A stretch of 64,000 bases of DNA. It comes from Saccharofermentans sp. (GTDB lineage: Bacteria; Bacillota; Clostridia; Saccharofermentanales; Saccharofermentanaceae). A program made the position numbers and the translations under genes. The stretch is taken from positions 1 through 64,000 of the forward strand of contig JAKSRI010000004.1 of the NCBI GenBank assembly GCA_024403695.1. The letters run 5' to 3'. The stretch's first letter is position 1, and the number at the start of each line of letters is the position of its first letter. Shown piece by piece: positions 17,292-26,801 of this stretch. The notes under the pieces are model-generated. The model was not told the DNA's origin and did not search any database. It saw nothing but the letters and a program-made list of their open reading frames with translations.

Positions 17292-17601
17292 AATTATCCC
17301 ACACATTTTGCATAGCGGCGCAGATTTTGTTCACCAGCCCGGGTGCCAGATCACCGTGATCCACGTCCTTTTTGAGCTCCACCTTGAGTTCATCCAGGGT
17401 GTTGATTATGGCAAAGTTAAAGTTATCGTCACCACCATTGGAAGTGAACCACTCACGAAAATAAATCGTGTGCCCCTCGTCGTCACGCAGCAACTCCGCG
17501 TAAATTTCGCGCTTGTCGTTTATGAACAAGTCGCCGACCTTCTCAAAGTCCGCGATTTGTTCTCTGGAGTACTCGATTCCCGAACCTCTGGTGTCTACCA
17601 T
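17290..17601 (-). CDS. Small acidic protein of unknown function
   Basis: The start at 17601 has AAAGGAG six bases upstream; a longer reading to 17625 does not. 103 residues, soluble, acidic, with strands followed by a C-terminal helix (EYSREQIADFEKVGDLFI, EIYAELLRDDEGHTIYFREWF). It resembles small stand-alone DUF proteins with an alpha/beta fold, but I cannot name it. The 5' region carries two tandem hairpin units (17622-17700). Confidence 0.6.
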   Translation of the reverse strand: MVDTRGSGIEYSREQIADFEKVGDLFINDKREIYAELLRDDEGHTIYFREWFTSNGGDDNFNFAIINTLDELKVELKKDVDHGDLAPGLVNKICAAMQNVWDN

Positions 17602-17621
17602 GTTGTCTCCTTTGTTTGTTT

Positions 17622-17700
17622 TCATCTCATTTTTGGAAAATCTTGAAAATGAGATGACATTGTCATCTCAAATTGCCGAAAACAAGAAAATGAGATGACA
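17622..17700. repeat. Two tandem hairpin units (motif TGTCATCTCATTTT)
   Basis: The motif occurs four times in alternating orientation: 17622-17634, 17646-17659, 17661-17670 and 17687-17700. Copies 1 and 2, and 3 and 4, each form a hairpin, with a 41-base period; copies 2 and 3 alone form a perfect 21-base palindrome. The array sits between the 3' end of one minus-strand gene and the 5' end of the next. Confidence 0.75.
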
Positions 17701-17755
17701 TTTGCCGGGCCGCCGCGCTGATAGGGATCGCTGACAGGGCCGCGCTACAAAACTA

Positions 17756-19198
17756 CTACTTAACCATCACAACGGAGCCCGCTGCGCCAGTTACGTGATC
17801 CTGTGCGTGCCACAGGGAGGCACTTTCGTCATCCGAGAGCACGATCCAGGTGCCGTTGCCGTCCTCGACATACCAGAGCTCCTGCTCGTAGTCGTACTCC
17901 AGCCAGCCGCCGTAAGTGTCATGGCAATAATTGTCCGAAATGCCGTCAACCCAGTACTGCACAACAGGCTTCTGGGCGTCAAAGTTAACATAAATATAGC
18001 ATCCGTGCGCGCTAACATTATATGCGCCGTGGTCAGCATCCCAGTAGCATTCAGCAGACTCACTATCCACCTTAATATACTCACCCATTCCAACGAGGTT
18101 GTAGTCGTCAGTGTAGGATGTTCCTGCCTGAGTGCCTGTCATGTACCAAAGTCTGGATGTGTCATACTTGGAAGGCAGCACAATCCAGTTGTCATAGCTA
18201 GACTCGATGTACCAAGTGTCCTCGTCAAGTTCGTATTCCATCCATCCGTAGTCGCCATAGTCGGAGGAGATACCCTCATACCAGTACTGCCATGCCGCAG
18301 GCTCTGAGTCAGTGTTGTATATAAAATAACAATCAGAAGTCGCGTCATAGTAATAGCCATTCTCGTAGTCAAATTCCACAGTGCGGCCGATGCTCTCGAC
18401 ATAGAAACTCTCGCCAAAAAGTTCCAGATTATTACTAATTACAGGGTCGTTATTGTCAATCTGATTTATGTATTCCTGATCGTATTTTGGATTGTTAGAG
18501 TTGCCTCCCAAAAAGCCCATAGCGATACTGAAAACCACACCAAAAAATGTGATCATTGGCATAAACAAAACCATTGCCGCTACGATGCAGCCAACTTTGT
18601 TTTTTCCGGAAGAAATGGCAGATGTCTCCTCTGCTGATTCCTTGTACTCCTCAGTGATCATGGAGTTGTCGATAGAGTCGGTAATGATGTTGGCGTTGGA
18701 TTCGATGAGCAGGGCACCGCAGTTAGGGCAGTGAGGAATCGCGCCTTCAGTCCAGGTCTCATCAGTAGCAGTTCCGCAGTAATTGCAGTCGAAATGCGAT
18801 GTTTTTACGCCATCTTTCTCGATAATAAGGGCGTCATAGCGGTTTCCTTCCTCGTCATAATAACCCTTCAGGAACTCCTGGCCTGTTGTCTTATCAACCC
18901 AGTTCTCACCATAGTAATGGTAGTCGTGTAAGCGACACTTGTGGCGACGCATAAGTTTTGTGCCAGTGTAGTTAGTAGGCTGATTTATACGTGCGCGGTC
19001 AGGGCGAGGCACCTGTCTCGTCTTAGTCACATAAGTTGGTGTAGAGTGTGAGCCGGAATATGATCGCGAACTACCAAAGGACGAGCCGGAATAACGGCTG
19101 TGGCCCGAATGTGAAGAGTGTGAGTGGTGATGCGACGAATGACTCGACGAATGATGAGACGAGTGGTGGCTACTACTACTTCTGTGTGATGGAGGCAT
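17756..19198 (-). CDS. Zinc-ribbon membrane protein with Ser/His-rich N-terminus
   Basis: 480 residues. Residues 3-55 are almost only Ser, His, Gly and Tyr, which may bind metal. A zinc ribbon (CNYC ... CPNC, about 139-162) follows, then one transmembrane helix (about 207-232), then an external region of about 250 residues made of repeated modules, each a run of D/Y-rich strands with W-Q-Y-W or V-Q-Y-W (for example CYFIYNTDSEPAAWQYW and CYIYVNFDAQKPVVQYW). The orientation puts the zinc ribbon in the cytoplasm. AAAGGGAT precedes the start. Function unknown; likely a surface sensor or binding protein. The previous gene on this strand encodes a lipoprotein esterase. Confidence 0.7.
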   Translation of the reverse strand: MPPSHRSSSSHHSSHHSSSHSSHHHSHSSHSGHSRYSGSSFGSSRSYSGSHSTPTYVTKTRQVPRPDRARINQPTNYTGTKLMRRHKCRLHDYHYYGENWVDKTTGQEFLKGYYDEEGNRYDALIIEKDGVKTSHFDCNYCGTATDETWTEGAIPHCPNCGALLIESNANIITDSIDNSMITEEYKESAEETSAISSGKNKVGCIVAAMVLFMPMITFFGVVFSIAMGFLGGNSNNPKYDQEYINQIDNNDPVISNNLELFGESFYVESIGRTVEFDYENGYYYDATSDCYFIYNTDSEPAAWQYWYEGISSDYGDYGWMEYELDEDTWYIESSYDNWIVLPSKYDTSRLWYMTGTQAGTSYTDDYNLVGMGEYIKVDSESAECYWDADHGAYNVSAHGCYIYVNFDAQKPVVQYWVDGISDNYCHDTYGGWLEYDYEQELWYVEDGNGTWIVLSDDESASLWHAQDHVTGAAGSVVMVK

Positions 19199-19235
19199 TT
19201 GTTTATCCCTTTCCCCAAAATATATTTTGATTATA

Positions 19236-20726
19236 TCATTTACTAATCCACATCACCGGGCGAACGGCCTGAAAATTACTGTCGACAAAGTATCCATAAG
19301 ATTTTCCGATGGTGCCGTCAACACATATCATAGAGGCGCGCTGCTGACCGAATCCGGTGGATCTTAACCACCACCAGCATGCCTCACCGTTGTATTCGCA
19401 GATGCGCTTGTCGTCAGTTGCAAAATACTGCTCCGCCTCCACAACGCTTAACAAAAACACATTATCCTCAGTATCGTTTCCTGGCTCTGTATCGTAGTAC
19501 GGATTAGCATCAGCAGTTACATTGGAGGTGAGAATTCGCGCCTGCTCATCCTCATCAAATGCGGACTCAAAAAACTCGCCGTTCAGCCATTCGCGCAGGT
19601 CGCTGGTCTCCCATGTGGTCTCAACGCGCTCGCTGTTAAATTCCCTCGCACAAACCGCCTCGCTACAAATAACAAGCATCTTATCGTCGTCCTCATCCAG
19701 AACCATCCACTCTAATGGCTGACCTTCATACGTACCAAAAGACACAGTCTCAAATGGCGTTGGAGTAGGCTCTTCAGTTTTTGGAGGCTTAACTCTGGTG
19801 CTGACATCAGTTGCATGAAGACCTGACTGTGTGTCCAGGAACTCCAGAATCAGATCGTTAACAACAAACCCTGAGTAGCGTTCGTCAGGCCATGAATGGA
19901 CACCATCTGGAATATAGAGATTCCACACCTGAGTATTGCTGTCAGGGGTGCCATAAATAGTCAGTAAAGAATTGTTACCAACTTCACGTGACTGCTCCAG
20001 ACTAAGACCATTGCCAGCCACGTAATAGTCCATAACGTCTTCGATGGCAGGGTTCTGCGAGTATCTCGCGCTGCCGTTACTGTTCTGAGGAACCACGTCA
20101 TCCTGTCCACCAGTAATCTGGAATACGCTGATATTGCACTCCGATGGGCGTGCATCCCAAATGCTAGCTGGCATCATGCCGGCAACGCTTACCACGGCGG
20201 CGAAAACACCACTAGTTTCCACGGCAAGTCTGTGCGTCATAAAGGCGCCGTTACTAAAGCCAACAACATATACGCGGGAAGAGTCTAGAGAAAATGTATT
20301 GCACAACTCATTAACAAGGGCGCACAGGAAGTCTACGTCGTTGTTGCCAGAGTCGCTGATGCCTGAATTCCAGCCTTTGGAGGAGGTGGTATCGTCGGGG
20401 TCAGGCGCTCCTGTGACGTACAAAACGGCATAACCTCTGGCGTTGGCATCCTCATCAATAGCGACCTGTGTTCGCATAGTTTCGGCGCTGTTGCCATAGC
20501 CGTGAAGCATTACGATAAGTGGCGCACCGTCATAGTTTTCGGGCAGTTCCAGGAGAAAATCGTGTTTTACCCCTTCAAAAGAGGCACTACCTTTGTCGTC
20601 GTCGCCGATAGTCAGGCTGTCGAGGCGCACCTCTCGACTAGCTGGTTCCGGCACCATAGTACATCCTGTGAAAACCACAAATAAAAACATTAACGCCATC
20701 AGAGCGCATATAAATTTCTTTCTCAA
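19236..20726 (-). CDS. Lipoprotein esterase (PHB depolymerase-like) with C-terminal DUF6273-like domain
   Basis: The start is put at the TTG of 20726, which follows GGAG by nine bases and gives a normal lipoprotein signal (basic N-terminus, hydrophobic core, FTGC at 19-22); a reading from 20741 adds five residues. The middle region (about 40-300) is an alpha/beta hydrolase of the poly(3-hydroxybutyrate) depolymerase/feruloyl esterase type: oxyanion HGYGNSAE, nucleophile GFSNGAF, Asp in GGQDDVVP and His in GVHSWP. A TPTPF linker leads to a C-terminal domain ending WWLRSTGF ... VRPVMWI, typical of DUF6273 surface modules. It probably releases ester-linked groups from dietary polysaccharides outside the cell. 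Confidence 0.8.
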   Translation of the reverse strand: MRKKFICALMALMFLFVVFTGCTMVPEPASREVRLDSLTIGDDDKGSASFEGVKHDFLLELPENYDGAPLIVMLHGYGNSAETMRTQVAIDEDANARGYAVLYVTGAPDPDDTTSSKGWNSGISDSGNNDVDFLCALVNELCNTFSLDSSRVYVVGFSNGAFMTHRLAVETSGVFAAVVSVAGMMPASIWDARPSECNISVFQITGGQDDVVPQNSNGSARYSQNPAIEDVMDYYVAGNGLSLEQSREVGNNSLLTIYGTPDSNTQVWNLYIPDGVHSWPDERYSGFVVNDLILEFLDTQSGLHATDVSTRVKPPKTEEPTPTPFETVSFGTYEGQPLEWMVLDEDDDKMLVICSEAVCAREFNSERVETTWETSDLREWLNGEFFESAFDEDEQARILTSNVTADANPYYDTEPGNDTEDNVFLLSVVEAEQYFATDDKRICEYNGEACWWWLRSTGFGQQRASMICVDGTIGKSYGYFVDSNFQAVRPVMWISK

Positions 20727-20807
20727 GTTATCTATCTCCAAAATCCAAATTCCACTAACATTGTATCATTAGTATAATAGGAGAATCAGATTATTATGGA
20801 GGCACTC

Positions 20808-21614
20808 ATGAACATCGATGTAAATAAACCAGTAGAAAATCCAGCGCTTCTCGAGGAACTTCGCAAGCGCAGTACAGTTGGCAGTGACCGCCAGGCACAG
20901 ATTAATCTTATGAACAACATTATGCATTTGGTGGCTACACAGGCAACGTTCCTGGTTATCATCAAGCTTGACGAGAAAGATATGGAGCCAGATGGTGAGG
21001 GCAAAATGATCATTAAGAAGGATGCTCATATGCAGGTGCAGATGATTAGTTCTCCTGATGGCAAGCACTATATTCCATTGTTTACTGATTGGCCAAGTCT
21101 TCGTCAGTGGGATATTTTCAAGGATGCTCAGGTGCAGACACTGGTGGTTGGTTTCGATGATGTTATGGCTCTTGTTAATGAGAATACTTTTGGCGTGGTA
21201 ATCAATCCGTTTAGTGAGAATTTGTGCATCACTACACCTCAGCTTCAGCATATGAAGCAGGTGAAGGAGCAGGGCACACATATTAGTGAGAATCGTGTGA
21301 CTGAGGACACTCCTGTTCAGATTGGTGAGGCGAGAGAATATCCTGCTAATCTTGTAAATGCGATTAAGGAATATGCTGAGTCGGATTCACGTGTAAAAGA
21401 GGTTCACATTAAGATGATGACTCGTAATGGTCAGATGAGTTTCCTTCTGGTAATTGACCATGATGGTGACCTTAATGAGGTATTTAAGGGTATCGCTGGA
21501 GCTGGACGTGCGTTCGTTCCAGCGGGCATGTTCCTGGAGATGGTTCCACTTAATTCTGAGTTCGGTCAGCAGGTTGTTACAACTACCTTCAGCAAGCCAA
21601 TTTATAAGAAGTAA
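20808..21614 (+). CDS. SseB family protein
   Basis: 268 residues. The start at 20808 has GGAGG five bases upstream; an ATG 12 bases earlier is worse placed. The N-terminal SseB domain (about 25-155, with YIPLFTDWPSLRQW and GFDDVMALV) and an SseB C-terminal domain (about 175-268) are both recognisable. SseB proteins are common in Firmicutes, sometimes linked to enhanced serine sensitivity or type VII secretion, but their molecular role is not settled. A TATAAT box lies 30 bases upstream (20773-20778). Confidence 0.75.
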   Translation: MNIDVNKPVENPALLEELRKRSTVGSDRQAQINLMNNIMHLVATQATFLVIIKLDEKDMEPDGEGKMIIKKDAHMQVQMISSPDGKHYIPLFTDWPSLRQWDIFKDAQVQTLVVGFDDVMALVNENTFGVVINPFSENLCITTPQLQHMKQVKEQGTHISENRVTEDTPVQIGEAREYPANLVNAIKEYAESDSRVKEVHIKMMTRNGQMSFLLVIDHDGDLNEVFKGIAGAGRAFVPAGMFLEMVPLNSEFGQQVVTTTFSKPIYKK

Positions 21615-21617
21615 GTT

Positions 21618-21626
21618 TGATATAAT
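21618..21626 (+). promoter_or_regulatory. Extended -10 box directly before a start codon
   Basis: TGATATAAT ends 8 bases before the ATG of the HAD phosphatase gene, which has no ribosome binding site. Transcription would start at about the A of the ATG, giving a leaderless mRNA. Confidence 0.4.
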
Positions 21627-21633
21627 AGAAGTT

Positions 21634-22293
21634 ATGTATAAGCACGTTTTATTTGATCTTGATGGTACGCTGACTGATCCAGGGTTGGGCATTACCAACT
21701 CCATTATGCATGCCCTCAGACATTTTGGCATGGAAGTTCCTGCACGCGAGGAACTCTATCAGTTTATCGGCCCGCCTCTGTATGAGACATTTATAGATTA
21801 CTATGGTTTCAGTGAGGAAAAGGCTGATGAGGGTGTCAGGGTTTTCCGTGAGAACTATCAGGTGAACGGGCTTTTTGAAAATGAAGTATACGACGGTATC
21901 CCGCAGACTCTGAGTGAGCTTAAGAAGAGGGGCTGTAAGATTCATCTTGCTACTTCTAAGCCGGAACCATTTGCTATCAGGATTCTGGAGCATTTTGACC
22001 TGATTAAGTATTTTGATTTTGTTGCCGGATCTACTATGAATACTAATCTTGGTGCGGATGGTGGTCGTACTACTAAGGCGGAGGTTATTCGTCACGTGTT
22101 GACGTCCAACAACATCACTGATACCAGTGAGGTGATAATGGTGGGTGATCGTCGTCATGATGTCGAAGGCGCTGCTGAGCATAATATAAAAACTATTGGT
22201 GTGTTGTTCGGATATGGATCTCGAGGGGAGTTGGAATCCAGTGGAGCAGCATATGTGGTGGAGAGACCACAGGAGATATTGAATTATATCTGA
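21634..22293 (+). CDS. HAD-superfamily phosphatase
   Basis: 219 residues. The reading frame stays open upstream into SseB, but the protein begins naturally at 21634 with the HAD motif I DLDGTLTD. Motif II (TSK), the conserved Lys and motif III (VGDRRHDVEGA) are present, with a cap domain between. Closest in type to phosphoglycolate phosphatase-like enzymes. It has no ribosome binding site but an extended -10 box 8 bases upstream. It starts a plus-strand series leading into the glycan genes; whether it acts on a sugar phosphate of that pathway is inference. Confidence 0.85.
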   Translation: MYKHVLFDLDGTLTDPGLGITNSIMHALRHFGMEVPAREELYQFIGPPLYETFIDYYGFSEEKADEGVRVFRENYQVNGLFENEVYDGIPQTLSELKKRGCKIHLATSKPEPFAIRILEHFDLIKYFDFVAGSTMNTNLGADGGRTTKAEVIRHVLTSNNITDTSEVIMVGDRRHDVEGAAEHNIKTIGVLFGYGSRGELESSGAAYVVERPQEILNYI

Positions 22294-22313
22294 GGGGACT
22301 TTGGAGAGAGTTT

Positions 22314-23345
22314 ATGAATGTAGTTTTTCTGGACTGCACTCTTAGAGACGGCGGATGTGTTAATGATTTCGCATTCGGTTTGACTGCAATGGAGAGCATC
22401 AAACAGTCTTTGGAGACAGCAGGTATTAGATACATAGAGCTGGGATACCTGGATGCTAATAAGGGTTCAGACATGGATTCCACGATGTTTATTAGCGAGG
22501 AAAGCATCGAAAGGCAGTTGCTTAAGACTCGCGTAAAAGATGCAGTTTATCTTGCCATGATCGACTGTGGTAAGTTTTCAATAGAAGCTCTTCCTAAGCG
22601 TAGTGCATCCACTTTGGATGGTATCAGACTTTGCTTTCATAAGAGACAGATGGACGAGGCCTTTAAGGATGCGCGCAAGATTCTTAACAAGGGTTATCGT
22701 CTCTTTATTCAGCCTATGGTTAACACACGTTATTCTGATGAGGATATTATTAATCTGGCTCAGCGTGTGAACAGTGAATTGCCTGAGGCAGAGGCGTTAT
22801 ATATTGTAGACAGCTTTGGTGCCATGAGCGATCAGGAGTTTATTAATCGTGCTCAGCTTATGTCAACCACACTTAATCCTGATATTAAAATCGGAATCCA
22901 TTCTCATAACAATCAGAACCAGAGTTTTGATGTTATTACATCTATCATTACTTCTGATCTTAATCGCGACATCATTATCGATGCTACTATCGCAGGCATT
23001 GGTAAGGGTGCAGGTAATCCTAACACCATGGAAGTGCTTAATTTCTATAACAAAGTGTATGAGCAGCGATATAATCTGGATTGTATCAAAGACGTGGATG
23101 CACAGTATATCCAGCCGATTCATTCCATGTATCCATGGGGATTCAGCTTCGATTTTTATCTGTGTGCCAAGTACAGAATTACACCAAGTTATCTTAAGTT
23201 CTATAAGCAGCATCAGGCTCGTCCTGAGGGCGATGTAGAGCGATTCCTGTCCACTATTCCAGAGGACAAGAAAGATGCTTTTAACAGAGATTTTGCAGTG
23301 GCTCATTACGAGAATTTTCTTAAGACTGCATGCCAGGAGGAATAA
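22314..23345 (+). CDS. HMGL-like (DRE-TIM) aldolase/acyltransferase family enzyme
   Basis: 343 residues. Opens with the DRE-TIM signature DCTLRDGG (7-14), where the Asp binds the metal and the Arg acts in catalysis; the other ligands are in HSHNN (about 195), and a glycine-rich GIGKGAGN stretch follows. Relatives include 4-hydroxy-2-oxovalerate aldolase, citramalate and isopropylmalate synthases; versions of this length occur inside capsule and teichoic acid gene clusters. It probably makes or cleaves a keto-acid for an unusual glycan decoration. The next gene starts 3 bases after its stop, so they are co-translated. Confidence 0.75.
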   Translation: MNVVFLDCTLRDGGCVNDFAFGLTAMESIKQSLETAGIRYIELGYLDANKGSDMDSTMFISEESIERQLLKTRVKDAVYLAMIDCGKFSIEALPKRSASTLDGIRLCFHKRQMDEAFKDARKILNKGYRLFIQPMVNTRYSDEDIINLAQRVNSELPEAEALYIVDSFGAMSDQEFINRAQLMSTTLNPDIKIGIHSHNNQNQSFDVITSIITSDLNRDIIIDATIAGIGKGAGNPNTMEVLNFYNKVYEQRYNLDCIKDVDAQYIQPIHSMYPWGFSFDFYLCAKYRITPSYLKFYKQHQARPEGDVERFLSTIPEDKKDAFNRDFAVAHYENFLKTACQEE

Positions 23346-23348
23346 CAT

Positions 23349-24557
23349 TTGGTTGATTTATTAGACGCCCGTGGATGCGAGGTCATCCTTAATATTGAAG
23401 ATGGCCATGAGCTGACCCTTAAGTTTCTGGGGGCAGTGGTTCCACAGCACGAAGAGGCAGTCTATGATGAAGATCAGTATGCAGTGGCACACGTTCGTGA
23501 TCAGGGGATCTCAGGTACATATAAGGTGGTTGTTAAAGATACTGGAATTAGTGCCAGTGGCCTGCGTCTGTGCCTTATTAACAATGGCGATTATTCTTGT
23601 AACGTGGATATATCTTTGGCAGGCGAGCAGCAGCCAGCCATAGTTGTGGAAGCTGGTTCTACTTATGAGACAACTTACGACACCTTGAAGCTCTGTACAG
23701 AGGAGCGCGAGTATCTTAAGAATTTGCAGGGGATTCTCTATAAGACAATTACTGAAGTGGACCGCGTCTGCACTAAGCATAACATTAACTATTATGTTGT
23801 CTTCGGAGGCCTTCTGGGCGTGTATCGTTATGGCGAGATTATTCCGTGGGATGACGATCTGGATATTGCCATGACCCGTGAGGATTATGAAAAATTCCAG
23901 AAGGTGGCACCAGGGGAATTCAGCTCTGACTATATGCTCCTGGACTACAAGGATATCGGTAAAGACAAGCCATGTTTTCTGGACTATATGTGCAGAGTTC
24001 TCTATATGGGGGAGGAAGTTCCAGGCAACGTGTTTAAGAAGGTTTCCGGCAAATGTCGAGAGGATATTCTGGGACATCAGCCGCTGGATATTTATATTCT
24101 CGATAAGACTTCAGATGACCTTAAAAAGCACAAGCGTCACATGTTCTGGGTGAGAGCCGTTTATGGACTTGCCATGAGTAAGCGCGCTTACCTTGATAAG
24201 AGTGAGTACGCTGGCAGAGACAAGCTGACAAGAGTGGCGGTTCCTTTGCTTTACGCACTTGGTAAACTGCTCCCTGCCAGGGTGATTTTTGCCCTCCACG
24301 ACAAAATTTGCACAAAGTACCAGAAGACTGACGCCAAGGATTATTTTTTCTCTAACGGTTACCTGCCTTTTATCCACACACGTTATAGCAAGGAGTGGTT
24401 CCAGGGTGGTGAGAGAGTTGATTTCGGACCAACGCAGATAAACATTCCTAATCAGTACGAGGCTTACCTTAAGAGGGCCTACTATGACTATTACCACCTG
24501 CGCGGAATGAACGGACGAATTCCGCAGCACAGCCCAAAGAATCACGGGGTAATCTAA
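23349..24557 (+). CDS. licD: LicD family phosphotransferase
   Basis: 402 residues; starts with TTG 8 bases after AGGAGG. Residues 1-115 are an added beta-rich domain. The LicD domain (about 116-400) carries the metal-binding DDDLD motif preceded by GGLLG and the C-terminal RGMNG-type tail. LicD proteins transfer phosphocholine or other phospho-alcohols from CDP-activated donors to surface glycans or teichoic acids. The fused cytidylyltransferase at 28.7-30.5 kb probably makes the donor. Its stop overlaps the ATG of the next gene by one base. Confidence 0.85.
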   Translation: MVDLLDARGCEVILNIEDGHELTLKFLGAVVPQHEEAVYDEDQYAVAHVRDQGISGTYKVVVKDTGISASGLRLCLINNGDYSCNVDISLAGEQQPAIVVEAGSTYETTYDTLKLCTEEREYLKNLQGILYKTITEVDRVCTKHNINYYVVFGGLLGVYRYGEIIPWDDDLDIAMTREDYEKFQKVAPGEFSSDYMLLDYKDIGKDKPCFLDYMCRVLYMGEEVPGNVFKKVSGKCREDILGHQPLDIYILDKTSDDLKKHKRHMFWVRAVYGLAMSKRAYLDKSEYAGRDKLTRVAVPLLYALGKLLPARVIFALHDKICTKYQKTDAKDYFFSNGYLPFIHTRYSKEWFQGGERVDFGPTQINIPNQYEAYLKRAYYDYYHLRGMNGRIPQHSPKNHGVI

Positions 24558-25507
24558 TGAAAAAAGTATCAGTAATAATTCCAGTTTACATGGTGGAAAA
24601 CTACATCGAGGACTGCATCAGAAGCGTCCTGGCACAGACTCTGGACGACGTCGAGATCATCCTCGTTAACGACCAGGGCACGGACGCGTCGTGGGCGAAA
24701 GCGGTGGCACTGACAGAGGGCAACAACAGCGTGGTGCTCCTGGAAAATCCTCGCAACATGGGTCTGGCAGCCACACGTAATCACGGTTTGTCTGCGGCTA
24801 CAGGTGAGTACGTTTATTACCTGGATTCCGATGACATGATCGTTCCTGACGCACTGGAGAAACTTTATGAGGTGTCTTCCCGTGACCAGCTGGATGTGCA
24901 GATATTCGAGACATCTTTTGTATATGAGACGGCTGAATTGGAGGAGAAATTCAAGAATAATCCTGCCTGCTTCAAGGGGGATTACCCTGATGTGATGACG
25001 GGTAAGGATTTGTTTATAAAGTGGATGGAAATCTGGGACTGGATGCCTTCACAGCCACGCTTTTTCTATAACAGAAATTTCCTGCTGGAGAATGCTATTC
25101 AGTTTAAGGAGGGCATGCTCCACGAGGATGAGACATATGCCTTTGATGTGCTTATGAACGCTAGCCGCGTGCGAGTTACCAAGGAGAAGTTCTTCATCAG
25201 AAGATTCAGAGCTGCATCCATTATGACGGGTGTTCCTAAGATCCAGAGCGTGGAAGGATGCGTGTATATTCTTGACCACGTGGCTCAGGTGAAGAATGCG
25301 TGTAGTGATGATGCGCAGCTTGGTCGCGCAATTGATTTCTATGCATATAAGATATTCCTCGATGTGTGCCGTAAATACAGACGAATTCTGGATAGCGGCG
25401 CAGACATGGAGGAGGAGAAAAAGAAGCTGACTTCCGAGCTTCTGAACAGCCCTGCGCAGATGAGTATTTATAACCTCATCGAGAGCTATGGTCGATACAA
25501 TAATTAA
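24557..25507 (+). CDS. Family 2 glycosyltransferase
   Basis: 316 residues, GT-A fold: SVIIPVYMVENYIEDCI opens the nucleotide-binding domain and DSDD (about 91-94) is the metal-binding DxD. The C-terminal third is helical. No transmembrane segment, so it acts at the inner face of the membrane, most likely adding a sugar to a lipid-linked intermediate. Overlaps licD by one base and is followed after 11 bases by another glycosyltransferase. Confidence 0.85.
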   Translation: MKKVSVIIPVYMVENYIEDCIRSVLAQTLDDVEIILVNDQGTDASWAKAVALTEGNNSVVLLENPRNMGLAATRNHGLSAATGEYVYYLDSDDMIVPDALEKLYEVSSRDQLDVQIFETSFVYETAELEEKFKNNPACFKGDYPDVMTGKDLFIKWMEIWDWMPSQPRFFYNRNFLLENAIQFKEGMLHEDETYAFDVLMNASRVRVTKEKFFIRRFRAASIMTGVPKIQSVEGCVYILDHVAQVKNACSDDAQLGRAIDFYAYKIFLDVCRKYRRILDSGADMEEEKKKLTSELLNSPAQMSIYNLIESYGRYNN

Positions 25508-25518
25508 CGAGGTATAAG

Positions 25519-26778
25519 ATGGCAAAAGTTTCAGTACTTATTCCTGCATATAACGTAGAGCAGTATATTCACGACAGCATTGGTTCTGTGATGGCGCAGA
25601 CATTTACGGACTGGGAAATCGTGGTGGTGGATGACTGTTCTACTGATAATACACTGGCTATTTTGAACGAGTATGCCAGCAAGGATTCTCGCATTCATGT
25701 ATATGCTCACGAGACTAACCGTGGTCAGTCCTGCGGACGTAATACAGCTCTTTCTCACGCTACTGGGGAGTATGTATATATGCTGGATGCTGACGATAAA
25801 ATTGCATCTAATTTGCTTCAGGATATGGTGGAGCTTTTTGATGCTGAGAACCTGGATGTAGCAGGATTCGAGACAGAGAATTATTGTGATGATCCACGCT
25901 ACGATGCCAACGTTAAGATTAAGACAGTAAAGTATCGTGAATTGCCGGTCATGAACGGCCTGGAGGCCCTGAATTACTGCGTTTATGAGGAGTCACTGTC
26001 ATCCAGTACGCCTACATATTTTATGCGTAAATCTTATCTGGATCGCATTAATCTGAGATTTGTAGAGGGGATTCTTCATGAGGATGTGGGATACCTCTTT
26101 GAGCTCATCGTTCGCGCTGACAGAGTAACTTTTATTCCTAAGATCTATTTCCACAGAAGAATTCGCATGAACTCCACCATGACTCGCGGATTTACCGATA
26201 AAAATATCGAAGGATATCTGAGAAGTGTGTACCGCGCATACGACCTGGAGGAGACACTTATCCAGAAGTATGGAGATACAGACTTTCTTCGTAAGACTTT
26301 GGCGAAATGGCGCCGCGATATGTTCGGTCGCGCCAGACAGCTTTACCTTCAGTCTGAGGAAACTATCTACTATCAGAATGGCGGTCACGTAAGTCCTGAG
26401 ATGCAGAGACTTTTCCAGACTATTAAGATGCTTTCTGTCGGCGAGGGTCAGGCAAAAGATGTGCTGGGCGAGGATGCTGTTAATACTATTCGTGAGAGCG
26501 GTATTCATGAGGTGTATCTCATGGGCCTTGGTCAGTATACAGAGCGCATGATTCATATAATGGGAGCTCTGGACGTGGCTATTAGCGGCATTATCGTGCC
26601 ATCTTCTGAGCGTTATTCGGCCTTTGGAATTAAGCTTTATACACCTGATAAATTCCCTGCGGACCTGCTAGAAAATAAAGTTCCTGCGGTGTACAGCGTC
26701 TCCCACTACTACGACGATGTTTATAGTAAAATATGCGAAGAGTGTGGCCTTACTAATATAATTAAGGTGAACTTTTAA
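25519..26778 (+). CDS. Family 2 glycosyltransferase with extra C-terminal nucleotide-binding-like domain
   Basis: 419 residues. Residues 1-310 are a GT-A glycosyltransferase (SVLIPAYNVEQYI at the start, DADD at about 91). The last 100 residues (VYLMGLGQYTERMIHIMGAL, GIIVPSSERYSAFGIKLYTP) look like a small Rossmann-type domain as found attached to many glycan enzymes. GAGG precedes the ATG by six bases. It is part of the glycan operon; sugar specificity cannot be told. Confidence 0.8.
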   Translation: MAKVSVLIPAYNVEQYIHDSIGSVMAQTFTDWEIVVVDDCSTDNTLAILNEYASKDSRIHVYAHETNRGQSCGRNTALSHATGEYVYMLDADDKIASNLLQDMVELFDAENLDVAGFETENYCDDPRYDANVKIKTVKYRELPVMNGLEALNYCVYEESLSSSTPTYFMRKSYLDRINLRFVEGILHEDVGYLFELIVRADRVTFIPKIYFHRRIRMNSTMTRGFTDKNIEGYLRSVYRAYDLEETLIQKYGDTDFLRKTLAKWRRDMFGRARQLYLQSEETIYYQNGGHVSPEMQRLFQTIKMLSVGEGQAKDVLGEDAVNTIRESGIHEVYLMGLGQYTERMIHIMGALDVAISGIIVPSSERYSAFGIKLYTPDKFPADLLENKVPAVYSVSHYYDDVYSKICEECGLTNIIKVNF

Positions 26779-26801
26779 CTTCTGACAGGAGGTAAGATGG
26801 A

